A DNA stretch of 6,440 nucleotides from JAAZMA01 sp964564325 (lineage in GTDB: Bacteria; Bacillota; Clostridia; Tissierellales; Tepidimicrobiaceae). How positions within the stretch are numbered: position 1 is the stretch's first letter; every line of letters begins with the position of its first letter. The position numbers were made by a program, and so were the translations under genes. Where the stretch lies: assembly GCA_964564325.1 (NCBI GenBank), contig CAZMBD010000107.1, positions 1 through 6,440 of the forward strand, written 5' to 3'. Positions 1 through 5,695 of the stretch are shown piece after piece. Under the pieces are notes generated by a model. The model was not told the origin of the DNA and ran no database searches. It saw nothing but the letters and a program-made list of their open reading frames with translations.

Positions 1-70
1 ATTCCTTCTTTATACATTTATTTTAAAATTTAGAGTAAATAAAAAACATATAAAAACTCAGAATATATAT

Positions 71-78
71 AGGAGGTG
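71..78 (+). promoter_or_regulatory. Shine-Dalgarno site fixing the TTG start of the lipoprotein gene
   Basis: AGGAGGTG is a near-complete anti-16S match. It lies 6 bases before TTG at 85 and overlaps the in-frame GTG at 76, so translation should start at the TTG, giving a normal Met-Lys-Lys signal peptide. Confidence 0.85.
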
Positions 79-84
79 AATTTC

Positions 85-711
85 TTGAAAAAAAATAAAA
101 TATTAATTTTTGTTTTTGCTTTTGTGTTATCTGTTTCAATAATGGGATGTGCACCAAGAAAGACACAATTAAATAGAACCCAAACTAGAGTAGGTATGGA
201 ATCACCAAGTAATATGACTAGAAGAAATAATGTTGTAAGTCCCAATGTAAGAACTAATATACCCGGTAGAAATACAGTTGTACAACCGAATCCTACAACA
301 GATATTACTAGAAGGGATGTCGTTCCAACTCCTAATGTAACAACAGATATTACTAGGAGAAATACCACAATGGATATGTCCTTAGTAAATAGAGCTAGAA
401 CAATAGCTCAAAAAGTAGTAGATTTAAATGAAGTTGATAGAGCTAATTGTTTAATAACAGGAGATACAGCCGTTGTAGGTGTAGATATAAAAAATAATGT
501 TCGTGGTCAAATGACTACAGAATTAAAGCGAAAAATAGAAACAAGAGTTAAAAATACTGATAATAGAATAAAAAATGTAGCTGTAACTGCAGATCCTGAT
601 TTATCAACTAGAATTAGAACCATGGCTACAGATATGGAAAACGGAAGACCAATATCTGGATTTGCAAATGAAATACAAGAAATCTTAAGGAGAATTACAC
701 CAATTAAATAA
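85..711 (+). CDS. YhcN/YlaJ-like sporulation lipoprotein
   Basis: Predicted 208-residue exported lipoprotein. The N-terminus has two lysines, a hydrophobic stretch at about residues 6-20 and a lipobox-like IMGC with Cys22 as the predicted lipidated residue. Residues 43-97 form a low-complexity linker of imperfect 15-16-residue repeats built on a TRRNxVVxPN pattern. Residues 99-205 look like the conserved Spore_YhcN_YlaJ domain: an R-A-x-x-I-A-x-K-V helix, a (V)AVVGVDI beta segment and an arginine-rich end. B. subtilis YhcN and YlaJ are spore-associated lipoproteins with no established enzymatic activity. The TTG at 85 is chosen because AGGAGGTG (71-78) lies 6 bases upstream; a GTG at 76 overlaps that site and is unlikely to be the start. 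The gene is alone on its strand, converges on sigK and ends inside a shared terminator. No promoter is convincing in the 70 bases upstream. Family assignment rests on domain appearance and length, not on a search. Confidence 0.8.
   Translation: MKKNKILIFVFAFVLSVSIMGCAPRKTQLNRTQTRVGMESPSNMTRRNNVVSPNVRTNIPGRNTVVQPNPTTDITRRDVVPTPNVTTDITRRNTTMDMSLVNRARTIAQKVVDLNEVDRANCLITGDTAVVGVDIKNNVRGQMTTELKRKIETRVKNTDNRIKNVAVTADPDLSTRIRTMATDMENGRPISGFANEIQEILRRITPIK
211..375 (+). repeat. Imperfect tandem repeat encoding the lipoprotein linker
   Basis: About three and a half degenerate copies of a 45-51-base unit encode residues 43-97. The peptide units begin NMTRRNNVV, NIPGRNTVV, ITRRDVVPT and ITRRNTTMD. The last two are closest, sharing the TTDITRR core and nearly the same DNA. 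The unit is rich in Asn, Thr, Arg and Pro, suggesting an extended, positively charged linker between the lipid anchor and the folded domain. Copy number may vary between strains. Confidence 0.65.
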
Positions 712-734
712 ATCCGGGACTTCCCGGATTTATT
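707..734. terminator. Bidirectional intrinsic terminator between the lipoprotein gene and sigK
   Basis: A perfect inverted repeat: 13 bases (707-719) mirrored at 722-734, with a CCGGGA/TCCCGG core and a tiny loop. T-rich sequence follows the core on the + side (ATTTATTATTATT) and, more weakly, on the minus side (ATTTATTTAATT). It sits between convergent genes and even contains the lipoprotein stop codon (709-711). The sigK stop codon (739-741) is 4 bases beyond it. Confidence 0.9.
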
Positions 735-738
735 ATTA

Positions 739-1401
739 TTAACTGCTTAATTGTCTATAAAGTTTATCTATGGCTCTTTTTTCTATACGAGATACATAGG
801 ATCTAGAAATGCCTAAAAATTTTGCTATCTCTCTTTGAGTTTTACATACACCATCTATTAATCCATATCTCAGTTCTATTATTATTTTTTCTCTATCCTT
901 TAAAACCTTATTTATCGCATTATATAATCTATTTATCTGAAGTTTTAAGTGAACTTCATCTAGTACATCATCCACTTCTGTTCCCAATATATCAAATAAA
1001 GATATTTCATTTCCTTCTTTGTCAACTCCAATAGGTTCCTGGAGAGATACCTCTACTTTAGATTTTTTGTCTGAACGAATTGTCATAAGTATTTCATTCT
1101 CTATACAACGTGCTGCATAAGTAGCTAATCTTGTCCCCTTATCCATATCAAATGTAGAAATTGCTTTAATCAATCCTATTGTACCTATAGATATTAAATC
1201 ATCAATATCCTTTCCTGTATTGCTGTATTTTTTCACTATATGAGCTACCAATCTTAGGTTTCTCTCCACTAGAACATTTCTTGCTTTTTCATCTCCTTCC
1301 ATATAAAGTTTTAGATAATATTCTTCCTCTTCCCTAGTAAGTGGTTCTGGAAAAGAATTAGAACTGGATACATAAAATAAAAATAAAATTTGAGACAACA
1401 T
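739..1401 (-). CDS. sigK: RNA polymerase sporulation sigma factor SigK, uninterrupted, with very short pro-region
   Basis: Sigma-70 family factor of 220 residues directing late mother-cell transcription (coat, cortex maturation, mother-cell lysis). Region 2 contains NLRLVAHIVKK (48-58), DDLISIGTIGLIKA (67-80) and YAARCIENEILM (95-106). The VSLQEPIG / DKEGNEISL segment (118-135) separates SigK from SigE. Region 4.2 has the helix-turn-helix TQREIAKFLGISRSYVSRIE (188-207). The reading frame is continuous, so no skin-type element interrupts this copy. The ATG at 1401 is fixed by GGAGG 7 bases upstream; going upstream in frame a TAA occurs at 1426-1428 with no start codon between. Aligned by eye to B. 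subtilis pro-SigK (mature from Tyr21, YVKNNAFPQPL), Tyr10 here begins YVSSSNSFPEPL, leaving only MLSQILFLF as pro-region. It lies 62 bases downstream of the PBP gene, with its ribosome binding site inside a hairpin and a sigma-K-like promoter nested in it. Confidence 0.95.
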   Translation of the reverse strand: MLSQILFLFYVSSSNSFPEPLTREEEEYYLKLYMEGDEKARNVLVERNLRLVAHIVKKYSNTGKDIDDLISIGTIGLIKAISTFDMDKGTRLATYAARCIENEILMTIRSDKKSKVEVSLQEPIGVDKEGNEISLFDILGTEVDDVLDEVHLKLQINRLYNAINKVLKDREKIIIELRYGLIDGVCKTQREIAKFLGISRSYVSRIEKRAIDKLYRQLSS

Positions 1402-1404
1402 AAA

Positions 1405-1459
1405 GGCACCTCCACTATCCCCATATTAAAGTATATGTGTGAAAGATAGTAGTGGTGCC
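1405..1459 (-). promoter_or_regulatory. sigK leader hairpin that sequesters the ribosome binding site
   Basis: Read as minus-strand RNA, the 5' arm GGCACCACTACTATC (1459-1445) pairs with the 3' arm GATAGTGGAGGTGCC (1419-1405). Fourteen of 15 positions pair, including one G-U, with a single A-A mismatch and a 25-base loop. The sigK Shine-Dalgarno GGAGG (1413-1409) lies wholly inside the 3' arm, and the ATG is 3 bases beyond it. The 5' arm begins just after the PBP stop codon (1464-1466). Only three U residues follow, so it is a poor intrinsic terminator; SD masking on read-through transcripts is the better reading. The pairing is seen directly; the regulatory role is inferred. Confidence 0.7.
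1429..1457 (-). promoter_or_regulatory. Candidate sigma-K-type promoter of sigK
   Basis: CACC (1457-1454), 16 bases, then CATATACTT (1437-1429). The B. subtilis sigma-K consensus is mACm-N16/17-CATAnnnTA, so only the last position differs. CATATACT also resembles a sigma-E -10 (CATACAnT), but no sigma-E -35 is present at the right distance. Predicted initiation is near 1425-1421, in the hairpin loop, so the transcript would lack the masking arm. Autoregulation of sigK by sigma-K is known in B. subtilis. Motif-only evidence in AT-rich DNA. Confidence 0.45.
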
Positions 1460-1463
1460 AGTC

Positions 1464-3119
1464 CTATCTATTAATATTGTAAATTTCTTTAGAGATTTTT
1501 TCAAAAATAGGTGCGGCTACTCCTGCTCCAGATTTTCCCTCTTCGATAAATACAGTAATTACATATTTAGGTTTCTTTTTTGGATAAAAACCTGCAAACC
1601 ATCCATGAATAGTCATCCGTCTATTAAAAACAGCCTGAGCAGAGCCAGTCTTTCCTCCACCACCTCCTATATCTTTCAAATTTAATCCTTTGGCTGTTCC
1701 ATTTTCTACTACATCTACTAAATACTCTTGTAAAACTTGACAAATTTCTTCAGATAATACTCTTTTGTCTTCTTCTCTATTATATTTTTTTATCATATAT
1801 CCATTTTTGGTAATAATACCATCTACTATGCCAATATCTTTTTTAATGCCATTATTTGCTATAATCATCATCATATTTGTAATTTGTAAAGGAGTAGTTT
1901 CTATACTACCTTGACCTATGGATATATTTCCAATAGAGGGGCCTTGTAATTCTCTCCCTGTAGGAAGATTTCCTTCTACTTCTTCTAATAAACCAATATT
2001 AATCTTATCACTAAATCCTAATCTTCTACTCATAGCCATAATTTTTTCACTTCCTAATTCCTGACCTAATTGAATAAATGCAGAATTACAAGATTTAGAA
2101 AATGCCTCCTTTAGTGTAAGATAACCGTGGCCATAAATATTACTACATTTAATGGTGATATCGTTTATTTCCTCATAGCCTTTACAATAAAATAATCTGT
2201 CTTGAATATTCATATTTTCTTCTAAAGCTGTCAATAAAACTACTATTTTAAAAAGCGAACCTGGTGGATAAGCTACCTGTATAGCTTTATTGTATAAAGC
2301 CATATCTTCTCTATTGAAATACTTATCTATATCGTCTTGATCAAAATTTGGCCTACTTACCATAGCTAATATATCTCCTGTATCTATATCTGTTACAATA
2401 GCTGCACCATTTACTTTTTCCTCATCGAATATATTTTCAACTTTTTCTTGTATATTGTAATCTATGGTAAGTTTTACTCCATTAGGATTATAAGGATCCG
2501 TATCTGCTCCTACACTATATTCCCCTCCAAAAATTATATTTTTTTTATTATCTGATTCTAAAAATAGAGAATAATCATCTTTATATCTAAGAATTTCATC
2601 ATAAAGTTTTTCTATACCTGCCTCCCCCTTGTTTTCAGATTTATTTATATATCCAATTACATGAGATAAAAGATTTTTATCATCATATCTAAATATTTTT
2701 TCGGTAATATATATATCTTTATTGTTTTCAATTTTTAAAGCATTTGATTTTAAAGGTATATCCACAAGATTGTTTTTATCTTTTAAATACTCTTCTAACT
2801 CTTCCTCATTAAATAAGCTATTATCTAAAATATATTCTTTTAATTTCTCGTTTTTTTCAATTGTATCTTTAAATACAAAAGCAGTTAAAATCCTCTCCCT
2901 ATTAGTTAAAGGAACTAAATTTCTATCACAGATAATTCCTCTATTAGGACTTATTTTAATCTCCTTTCCCCTTTGTTTTAAAGCCTGTACTTTTAACTCA
3001 TCATGGTCTTTTATTTGCAAACAATATAATCTAAATATTAAAAGTGAAAATATAATTATAAAAACAAATACTAAATTTAAAATTCGTATATATATCATGT
3101 TTTCTTTATATTTTTTCAT
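1464..3119 (-). CDS. Class B penicillin-binding protein (peptidoglycan D,D-transpeptidase), PbpI/SpoVD-like
   Basis: 551-residue membrane-anchored transpeptidase that cross-links peptidoglycan stem peptides outside the membrane. A short cytoplasmic tail and one membrane segment (about residues 13-29) precede a PBP-dimer region starting with the RGIICDRN motif (60-67). The transpeptidase domain has all three active-site motifs: SLFK (nucleophile Ser288, Lys291), SCN (343-345) and KTGS (490-493, preceded by five glycines). No glycosyltransferase domain is present. The ATG at 3119 is preferred because GGGAGG (3131-3126) is 6 bases upstream; a 10-residue longer reading from 3149 has no such support and lies inside a hairpin. 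The position downstream of udk matches B. subtilis pbpI (PBP4b, a sigma-E-controlled mother-cell protein), and sigK follows, so a sporulation role in cortex or germ-cell-wall synthesis is inferred. The exact subfamily (PbpI, SpoVD or a PBP2-type elongation enzyme) is not settled by eye. Confidence 0.92.
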   Translation of the reverse strand: MKKYKENMIYIRILNLVFVFIIIFSLLIFRLYCLQIKDHDELKVQALKQRGKEIKISPNRGIICDRNLVPLTNRERILTAFVFKDTIEKNEKLKEYILDNSLFNEEELEEYLKDKNNLVDIPLKSNALKIENNKDIYITEKIFRYDDKNLLSHVIGYINKSENKGEAGIEKLYDEILRYKDDYSLFLESDNKKNIIFGGEYSVGADTDPYNPNGVKLTIDYNIQEKVENIFDEEKVNGAAIVTDIDTGDILAMVSRPNFDQDDIDKYFNREDMALYNKAIQVAYPPGSLFKIVVLLTALEENMNIQDRLFYCKGYEEINDITIKCSNIYGHGYLTLKEAFSKSCNSAFIQLGQELGSEKIMAMSRRLGFSDKINIGLLEEVEGNLPTGRELQGPSIGNISIGQGSIETTPLQITNMMMIIANNGIKKDIGIVDGIITKNGYMIKKYNREEDKRVLSEEICQVLQEYLVDVVENGTAKGLNLKDIGGGGGKTGSAQAVFNRRMTIHGWFAGFYPKKKPKYVITVFIEEGKSGAGVAAPIFEKISKEIYNINR

Positions 3120-3125
3120 AAAAAA

Positions 3126-3160
3126 CCTCCCTATTAATATTATTACCAATTAATAGGGAG
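3126..3160 (-). terminator. Hairpin ending the udk transcript and masking the PBP ribosome binding site
   Basis: Perfect 12-base inverted repeat: as minus RNA, CTCCCTATTAAT (3160-3149), a 10-base loop, ATTAATAGGGAG (3138-3127). It is followed by one G and six U residues (3125-3120), the layout of an intrinsic terminator. The PBP Shine-Dalgarno GGGAGG (3131-3126) coincides with the 3' end of the stem, and the U tract runs straight into the PBP ATG (3119). The element can therefore stop transcription coming from udk and, in read-through RNA, block PBP translation. Structure is seen directly; the double role is inferred. Confidence 0.75.
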
Positions 3161-3186
3161 TGTATTATACTATTTTTCCAATATAG
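3159..3186 (-). promoter_or_regulatory. Candidate sigma-E-type promoter of the PBP gene
   Basis: CTATATT (3186-3180), 13 bases, then AATACACT (3166-3159), compared with the B. subtilis sigma-E consensus kMATATT-N13/15-CATACAnT. The -35 keeps ATATT and the -10 differs only at its first base. It overlaps the 3' end of udk. Initiation near 3154-3150 would remove the CTCCCT part of the hairpin and free the PBP ribosome binding site. Alternatives in the same bases are a TATAAT (3169-3164) without a good -35 and a sigma-F/G-like GGTAATAATA (3147-3138) with a poorly spaced GTATA. Confidence 0.4.
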
Positions 3187-3793
3187 AATTTATTTTTGTG
3201 ACTATTATATCTATGGCCACCTTATTATATCCACCTTCTGGGATTATTATATCTGCATATTTCTTACTAGGTTCTACAAATTGAAGATGTGCAGGTCTTA
3301 CAGTTGACATATATTGTTCTATTACAGAATCTAAAGTTCTACCTCTTTCTTTTATATCTCTTTCAATTCTACGTATAACTCTTACATCCGAATCTGTATC
3401 TACAAATATTTTTATATCACATAAATTTCGAATATCTTCATTATTTAATATTAAAATTCCTTCTAACATTATTATTTTCTTAGGCTCTACTGTTATAGTT
3501 TCTGTTTTTCTAGTATGTTTTTCAAAATCATATATAGGCTTTTCTATAGGCTTATTGTCTAATAAATCTCTCAGATGTTCAATTAAAAGATCATTATCAA
3601 AGGCAAATGGATGGTCATAATTTGTCTTTATCCTTTCTTCAAAACTTAAATGACTTTGATTTTTATAATAGGAATCCTGTTCAATAATAGCTACATTTTT
3701 CTCATGAATAGATTTTAATATTTCTTTAGATACTGTAGATTTACCAGAGCCTGTCCCACCTGTAATTCCTATTAGTATTGGTTTATCCTTCAT
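3170..3793 (-). CDS. udk: Uridine kinase (uridine monophosphokinase)
   Basis: Cytosolic 207-residue P-loop kinase converting uridine and cytidine to UMP and CMP with ATP or GTP (pyrimidine salvage). Walker A GGTGSGKS spans residues 12-19, and the family marks follow in order: QDSYY (39-43, with the probable catalytic Asp40), YDHPFAFD (59-66), YDFEKHTR (88-95, nucleoside binding), EGILIL (111-116) and the arginine-rich lid RRIERDIKERGR (141-152). Length is normal for bacterial Udk. The start ATG has GGGAGG 6 bases upstream, inside the end of trhP, and lies 1 base after the trhP stop, indicating co-transcription and likely translational coupling. It is followed by the terminator hairpin before the PBP gene. 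Confidence 0.96.
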   Translation of the reverse strand: MKDKPILIGITGGTGSGKSTVSKEILKSIHEKNVAIIEQDSYYKNQSHLSFEERIKTNYDHPFAFDNDLLIEHLRDLLDNKPIEKPIYDFEKHTRKTETITVEPKKIIMLEGILILNNEDIRNLCDIKIFVDTDSDVRVIRRIERDIKERGRTLDSVIEQYMSTVRPAHLQFVEPSKKYADIIIPEGGYNKVAIDIIVTKINSILEK

Positions 3794-3794
3794 A

Positions 3795-5024
3795 CTAATC
3801 CTCCCTTGGTTTTCTTATAATATCATAAGGTTCTACCTTCTTTTCTATTTTCATCTTTATAATTTGTTGAGGATGTGGCGCTACATCTATTTCATTTCCT
3901 TCTTCATCCCACATTTTTTCTATAGTATGAGAAAAATAAGCTTTATTTGGACCAAATATTTCGATATTGTCTCCTTTAAACATTCTATTTCTCTGTTCTA
4001 TTGTAGCTAATTTAGTATTTTCATCATAATCTAGAACTAAACCTACAAAATCATATCCTCTTATATAGGAACTAGTGGTATAAACTTGAGCTTCATCTGT
4101 AGGTTTTCCAAAATAGAATCCAGTAGTAAAGTCCCTATGACTTACCTTTTTTATCTCCTCCAATAGTTTTTCATTAAATTTATAATTAACTGGATCTCTG
4201 TAGTATTCATCTAGGGCCATTCTATAAGATCTAATTACAGTTGCCACATAATAAGCAGATTTTACTCTACCTTCAATTTTAAAAGATTTAATTCCTGCAT
4301 TTATTAATTCTTCTATATATTCTAACATACATAAATCCTTAGAATTAAATATAAATGTACCCTTCTCATTTTCCACTACTGGAAAATATTCTCCTGGTCT
4401 TTTTTCCTCCATTAAATGATACTTCCATCTACAAGCCTGAGCACAGTCTCCCATATTTGCATCTCTGCCTGTCATATAATTACTTAAAAGACATCGTCCA
4501 GAATAGGATATGCACATAGCTCCATGAACAAAAGTTTCAATTTCTAAATCTTTTGGCGCTTTCCTAATTATTTCATCGATCTCTTTTAGAGACAATTCTC
4601 TAGCAAGAACTATTCGCCTAATACCTAATTCATACCAGAACATTATGGTTTCATAATTTGTAACACTGGCTTGGGTACTTAAATGTATGGGAAGCTCTGG
4701 AGTTGTCCTTTTAATGATTGAGAAAATCCCAGGATCTGATACTATTACTCCATCTGCTCCAATATTATATAATTCTATTATATAATCCTCTAAGCCTTCT
4801 AAATCCTTATTATGAGGCACTATATTTAAAGTTACATATACTTTTTTATCTCTATTATGAGCAAATTCTACTCCTTTTTTTATTTCGCCTAAAGTAAAAT
4901 TCTTAGATGCAGTTCTAAGTCCAAATTCCTCACCACCAAGATATACTGCATCTGCCCCATAGATTATTGCCATTTTTAACTTTTCTAAATCTCCTGCTGG
5001 TGCTAATAGTTCTATTCTTTCCAA
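3795..5024 (-). CDS. trhP: Peptidase U32-family tRNA wobble-uridine hydroxylation protein TrhP
   Basis: 409-residue member of the former 'collagenase-like peptidase U32' family. Family members E. coli TrhP (YegQ) and B. subtilis YrrN/YrrO are known to be required, with prephenate, for hydroxylating U34 of tRNAs to 5-hydroxyuridine, so a tRNA role is more likely than proteolysis. The N-terminal barrel begins with ELLAPAGDLEKLK (5-17). The family signature is intact, with ETFVHGAMC (163-171), SGRC (175-178), NMGDC (190-194) and AQAC (195-198). The four cysteines 171, 178, 194 and 198 are candidate iron-sulfur ligands; FKIEGR follows further on. Length matches YrrO (TrhP2) rather than the shorter YrrN. 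The start is TTG at 5024: AGGAG (5037-5033) is 8 bases upstream within the end of trmR, and the next Met is residue 18, inside the conserved core. The gap to trmR is 5 bases. Confidence 0.9.
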   Translation of the reverse strand: MERIELLAPAGDLEKLKMAIIYGADAVYLGGEEFGLRTASKNFTLGEIKKGVEFAHNRDKKVYVTLNIVPHNKDLEGLEDYIIELYNIGADGVIVSDPGIFSIIKRTTPELPIHLSTQASVTNYETIMFWYELGIRRIVLARELSLKEIDEIIRKAPKDLEIETFVHGAMCISYSGRCLLSNYMTGRDANMGDCAQACRWKYHLMEEKRPGEYFPVVENEKGTFIFNSKDLCMLEYIEELINAGIKSFKIEGRVKSAYYVATVIRSYRMALDEYYRDPVNYKFNEKLLEEIKKVSHRDFTTGFYFGKPTDEAQVYTTSSYIRGYDFVGLVLDYDENTKLATIEQRNRMFKGDNIEIFGPNKAYFSHTIEKMWDEEGNEIDVAPHPQQIIKMKIEKKVEPYDIIRKPRED

Positions 5025-5029
5025 GTCCT

Positions 5030-5674
5030 TTACTCCTCTCTATACGTTAAGGCTACTCCATCTCCTATAGGTATAATAGATGAAATATAACCTTCTATTT
5101 CATTAATATATTCTAAATATCTTCGTAATCTTTTTACTATAGTCTTTTTCCTTCTAATAACCAATTTATCTGAAGCCACCATACCTCTAAAAAGTACATT
5201 ATCAGAAACAATTAGGCCTTCTGGCTCCAATAATTCCATACAATAATTAAAAAATTCTATATACTGTCCCTTTGCAGCATCTAAAAAAATGAAATCATAT
5301 TTTTCTTCTAAATTAGGAAGTATATTTTCAGCTTCTCCCTCTATTATGGTAATTCTATCCTTACACATAGTGTTATTTATATTGTTTTTTGCTAATTCTA
5401 CCATATTAGGCATTCTCTCTATAGTAGTAATTTCTGCATTTTCAGTAGCCTCTGCCATAATAAGTGCTGAATAACCAATGGCAGTACCAATTTCTAATAT
5501 TTTTTTTGGTTTTTTAATTTTTAATAATAATTTTAATAATTGTGCTACTTCCTTCTCCACAATGGGTATATGATTTATATCTGCGTATGTTTCTAAATCT
5601 CTTAAATATGGTTTATTGTCTGGTAATATATTGCGTATATAGTCTTCGATATATTCCTCATTTATATTACTCAA
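5030..5674 (-). CDS. trmR: tRNA 5-hydroxyuridine methyltransferase TrmR (YrrM-like O-methyltransferase)
   Basis: 214-residue SAM-dependent O-methyltransferase of the catechol-OMT-like family. SAM motif I is LEIGTAIGYSA (60-70), the ribose-binding acidic strand ends TTIER (83-87), and FLDAAKGQY (130-138) with SDN (157-159) supply the probable metal ligands Asp132, Asp158 and Asn159. B. subtilis TrmR (YrrM) methylates 5-hydroxyuridine at tRNA position 34 to 5-methoxyuridine; adjacency to trhP, which makes that substrate, supports the same role here. Start is TTG at 5674, with AAGGAGG (5692-5686) 11 bases upstream, slightly long; no ATG or GTG is available in frame nearby. A perfect palindrome separates it from mltG. 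Generic O-methyltransferase is the fallback annotation. Confidence 0.9.
   Translation of the reverse strand: MSNINEEYIEDYIRNILPDNKPYLRDLETYADINHIPIVEKEVAQLLKLLLKIKKPKKILEIGTAIGYSALIMAEATENAEITTIERMPNMVELAKNNINNTMCKDRITIIEGEAENILPNLEEKYDFIFLDAAKGQYIEFFNYCMELLEPEGLIVSDNVLFRGMVASDKLVIRRKKTIVKRLRRYLEYINEIEGYISSIIPIGDGVALTYREE
5033..5037 (-). promoter_or_regulatory. Shine-Dalgarno site fixing the TTG start of trhP
   Basis: AGGAG in the last codons of trmR, 8 bases before TTG at 5024. A second purine run (AAAGGA) sits too close to the TTG to serve. The arrangement suggests coupled translation with trmR. Confidence 0.65.
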
Positions 5675-5685
5675 ATTTAAATTTT

Positions 5686-5692
5686 CCTCCTT
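5686..5692 (-). promoter_or_regulatory. Shine-Dalgarno site of trmR (TTG start)
   Basis: AAGGAGG, a strong match, 11 bases before TTG at 5674. It begins 3 bases after the end of the 5696-5729 palindrome, so the hairpin abuts but does not cover it. Confidence 0.6.
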
Positions 5693-5695
5693 CTC

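Noticed and set aside
11..54. Possible sporulation promoter of the lipoprotein gene: TATACATT (11-18) resembles a sigma-E -10; TAAAATT-N16-CATATAAA (24-54) is another loose match
   Set aside because: For the first the -35 would lie outside the window. The second has several mismatches and a long spacer. Such strings are common in DNA this AT-rich.
30..368. Hydrophobic 112-residue open frame on the minus strand opposite the lipoprotein gene
   Set aside because: It is antisense to a well-supported gene; its repeated Leu/Val pattern is just the mirror of the TRRN/VVxPN repeats, and no ribosome binding site supports it.
1405..1459. Hairpin before sigK as the PBP transcription terminator
   Set aside because: Only three U residues follow the stem and the loop is 25 bases; SD overlap is the more specific explanation, although partial termination cannot be excluded.
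1464..3149. Longer PBP reading starting at 3149
   Set aside because: It would put the first ten codons inside the terminator hairpin and lacks a ribosome binding site; the ATG at 3119 has GGGAGG at ideal spacing.
3164..3169. TATAAT in front of the PBP gene as a sigma-A -10
   Set aside because: No acceptable -35 at 16-18 bases and no TG extension. It overlaps the better sigma-E-like match; kept only as an alternative.
3138..3170. GGTAATAATA (3147-3138) with GTATA (3170-3166) as a sigma-F/G promoter of the PBP gene
   Set aside because: The -10 fits GGNRANANTW, but the 18-base spacer is longer than the usual 15-16, and the B. subtilis counterpart gene is mother-cell expressed.
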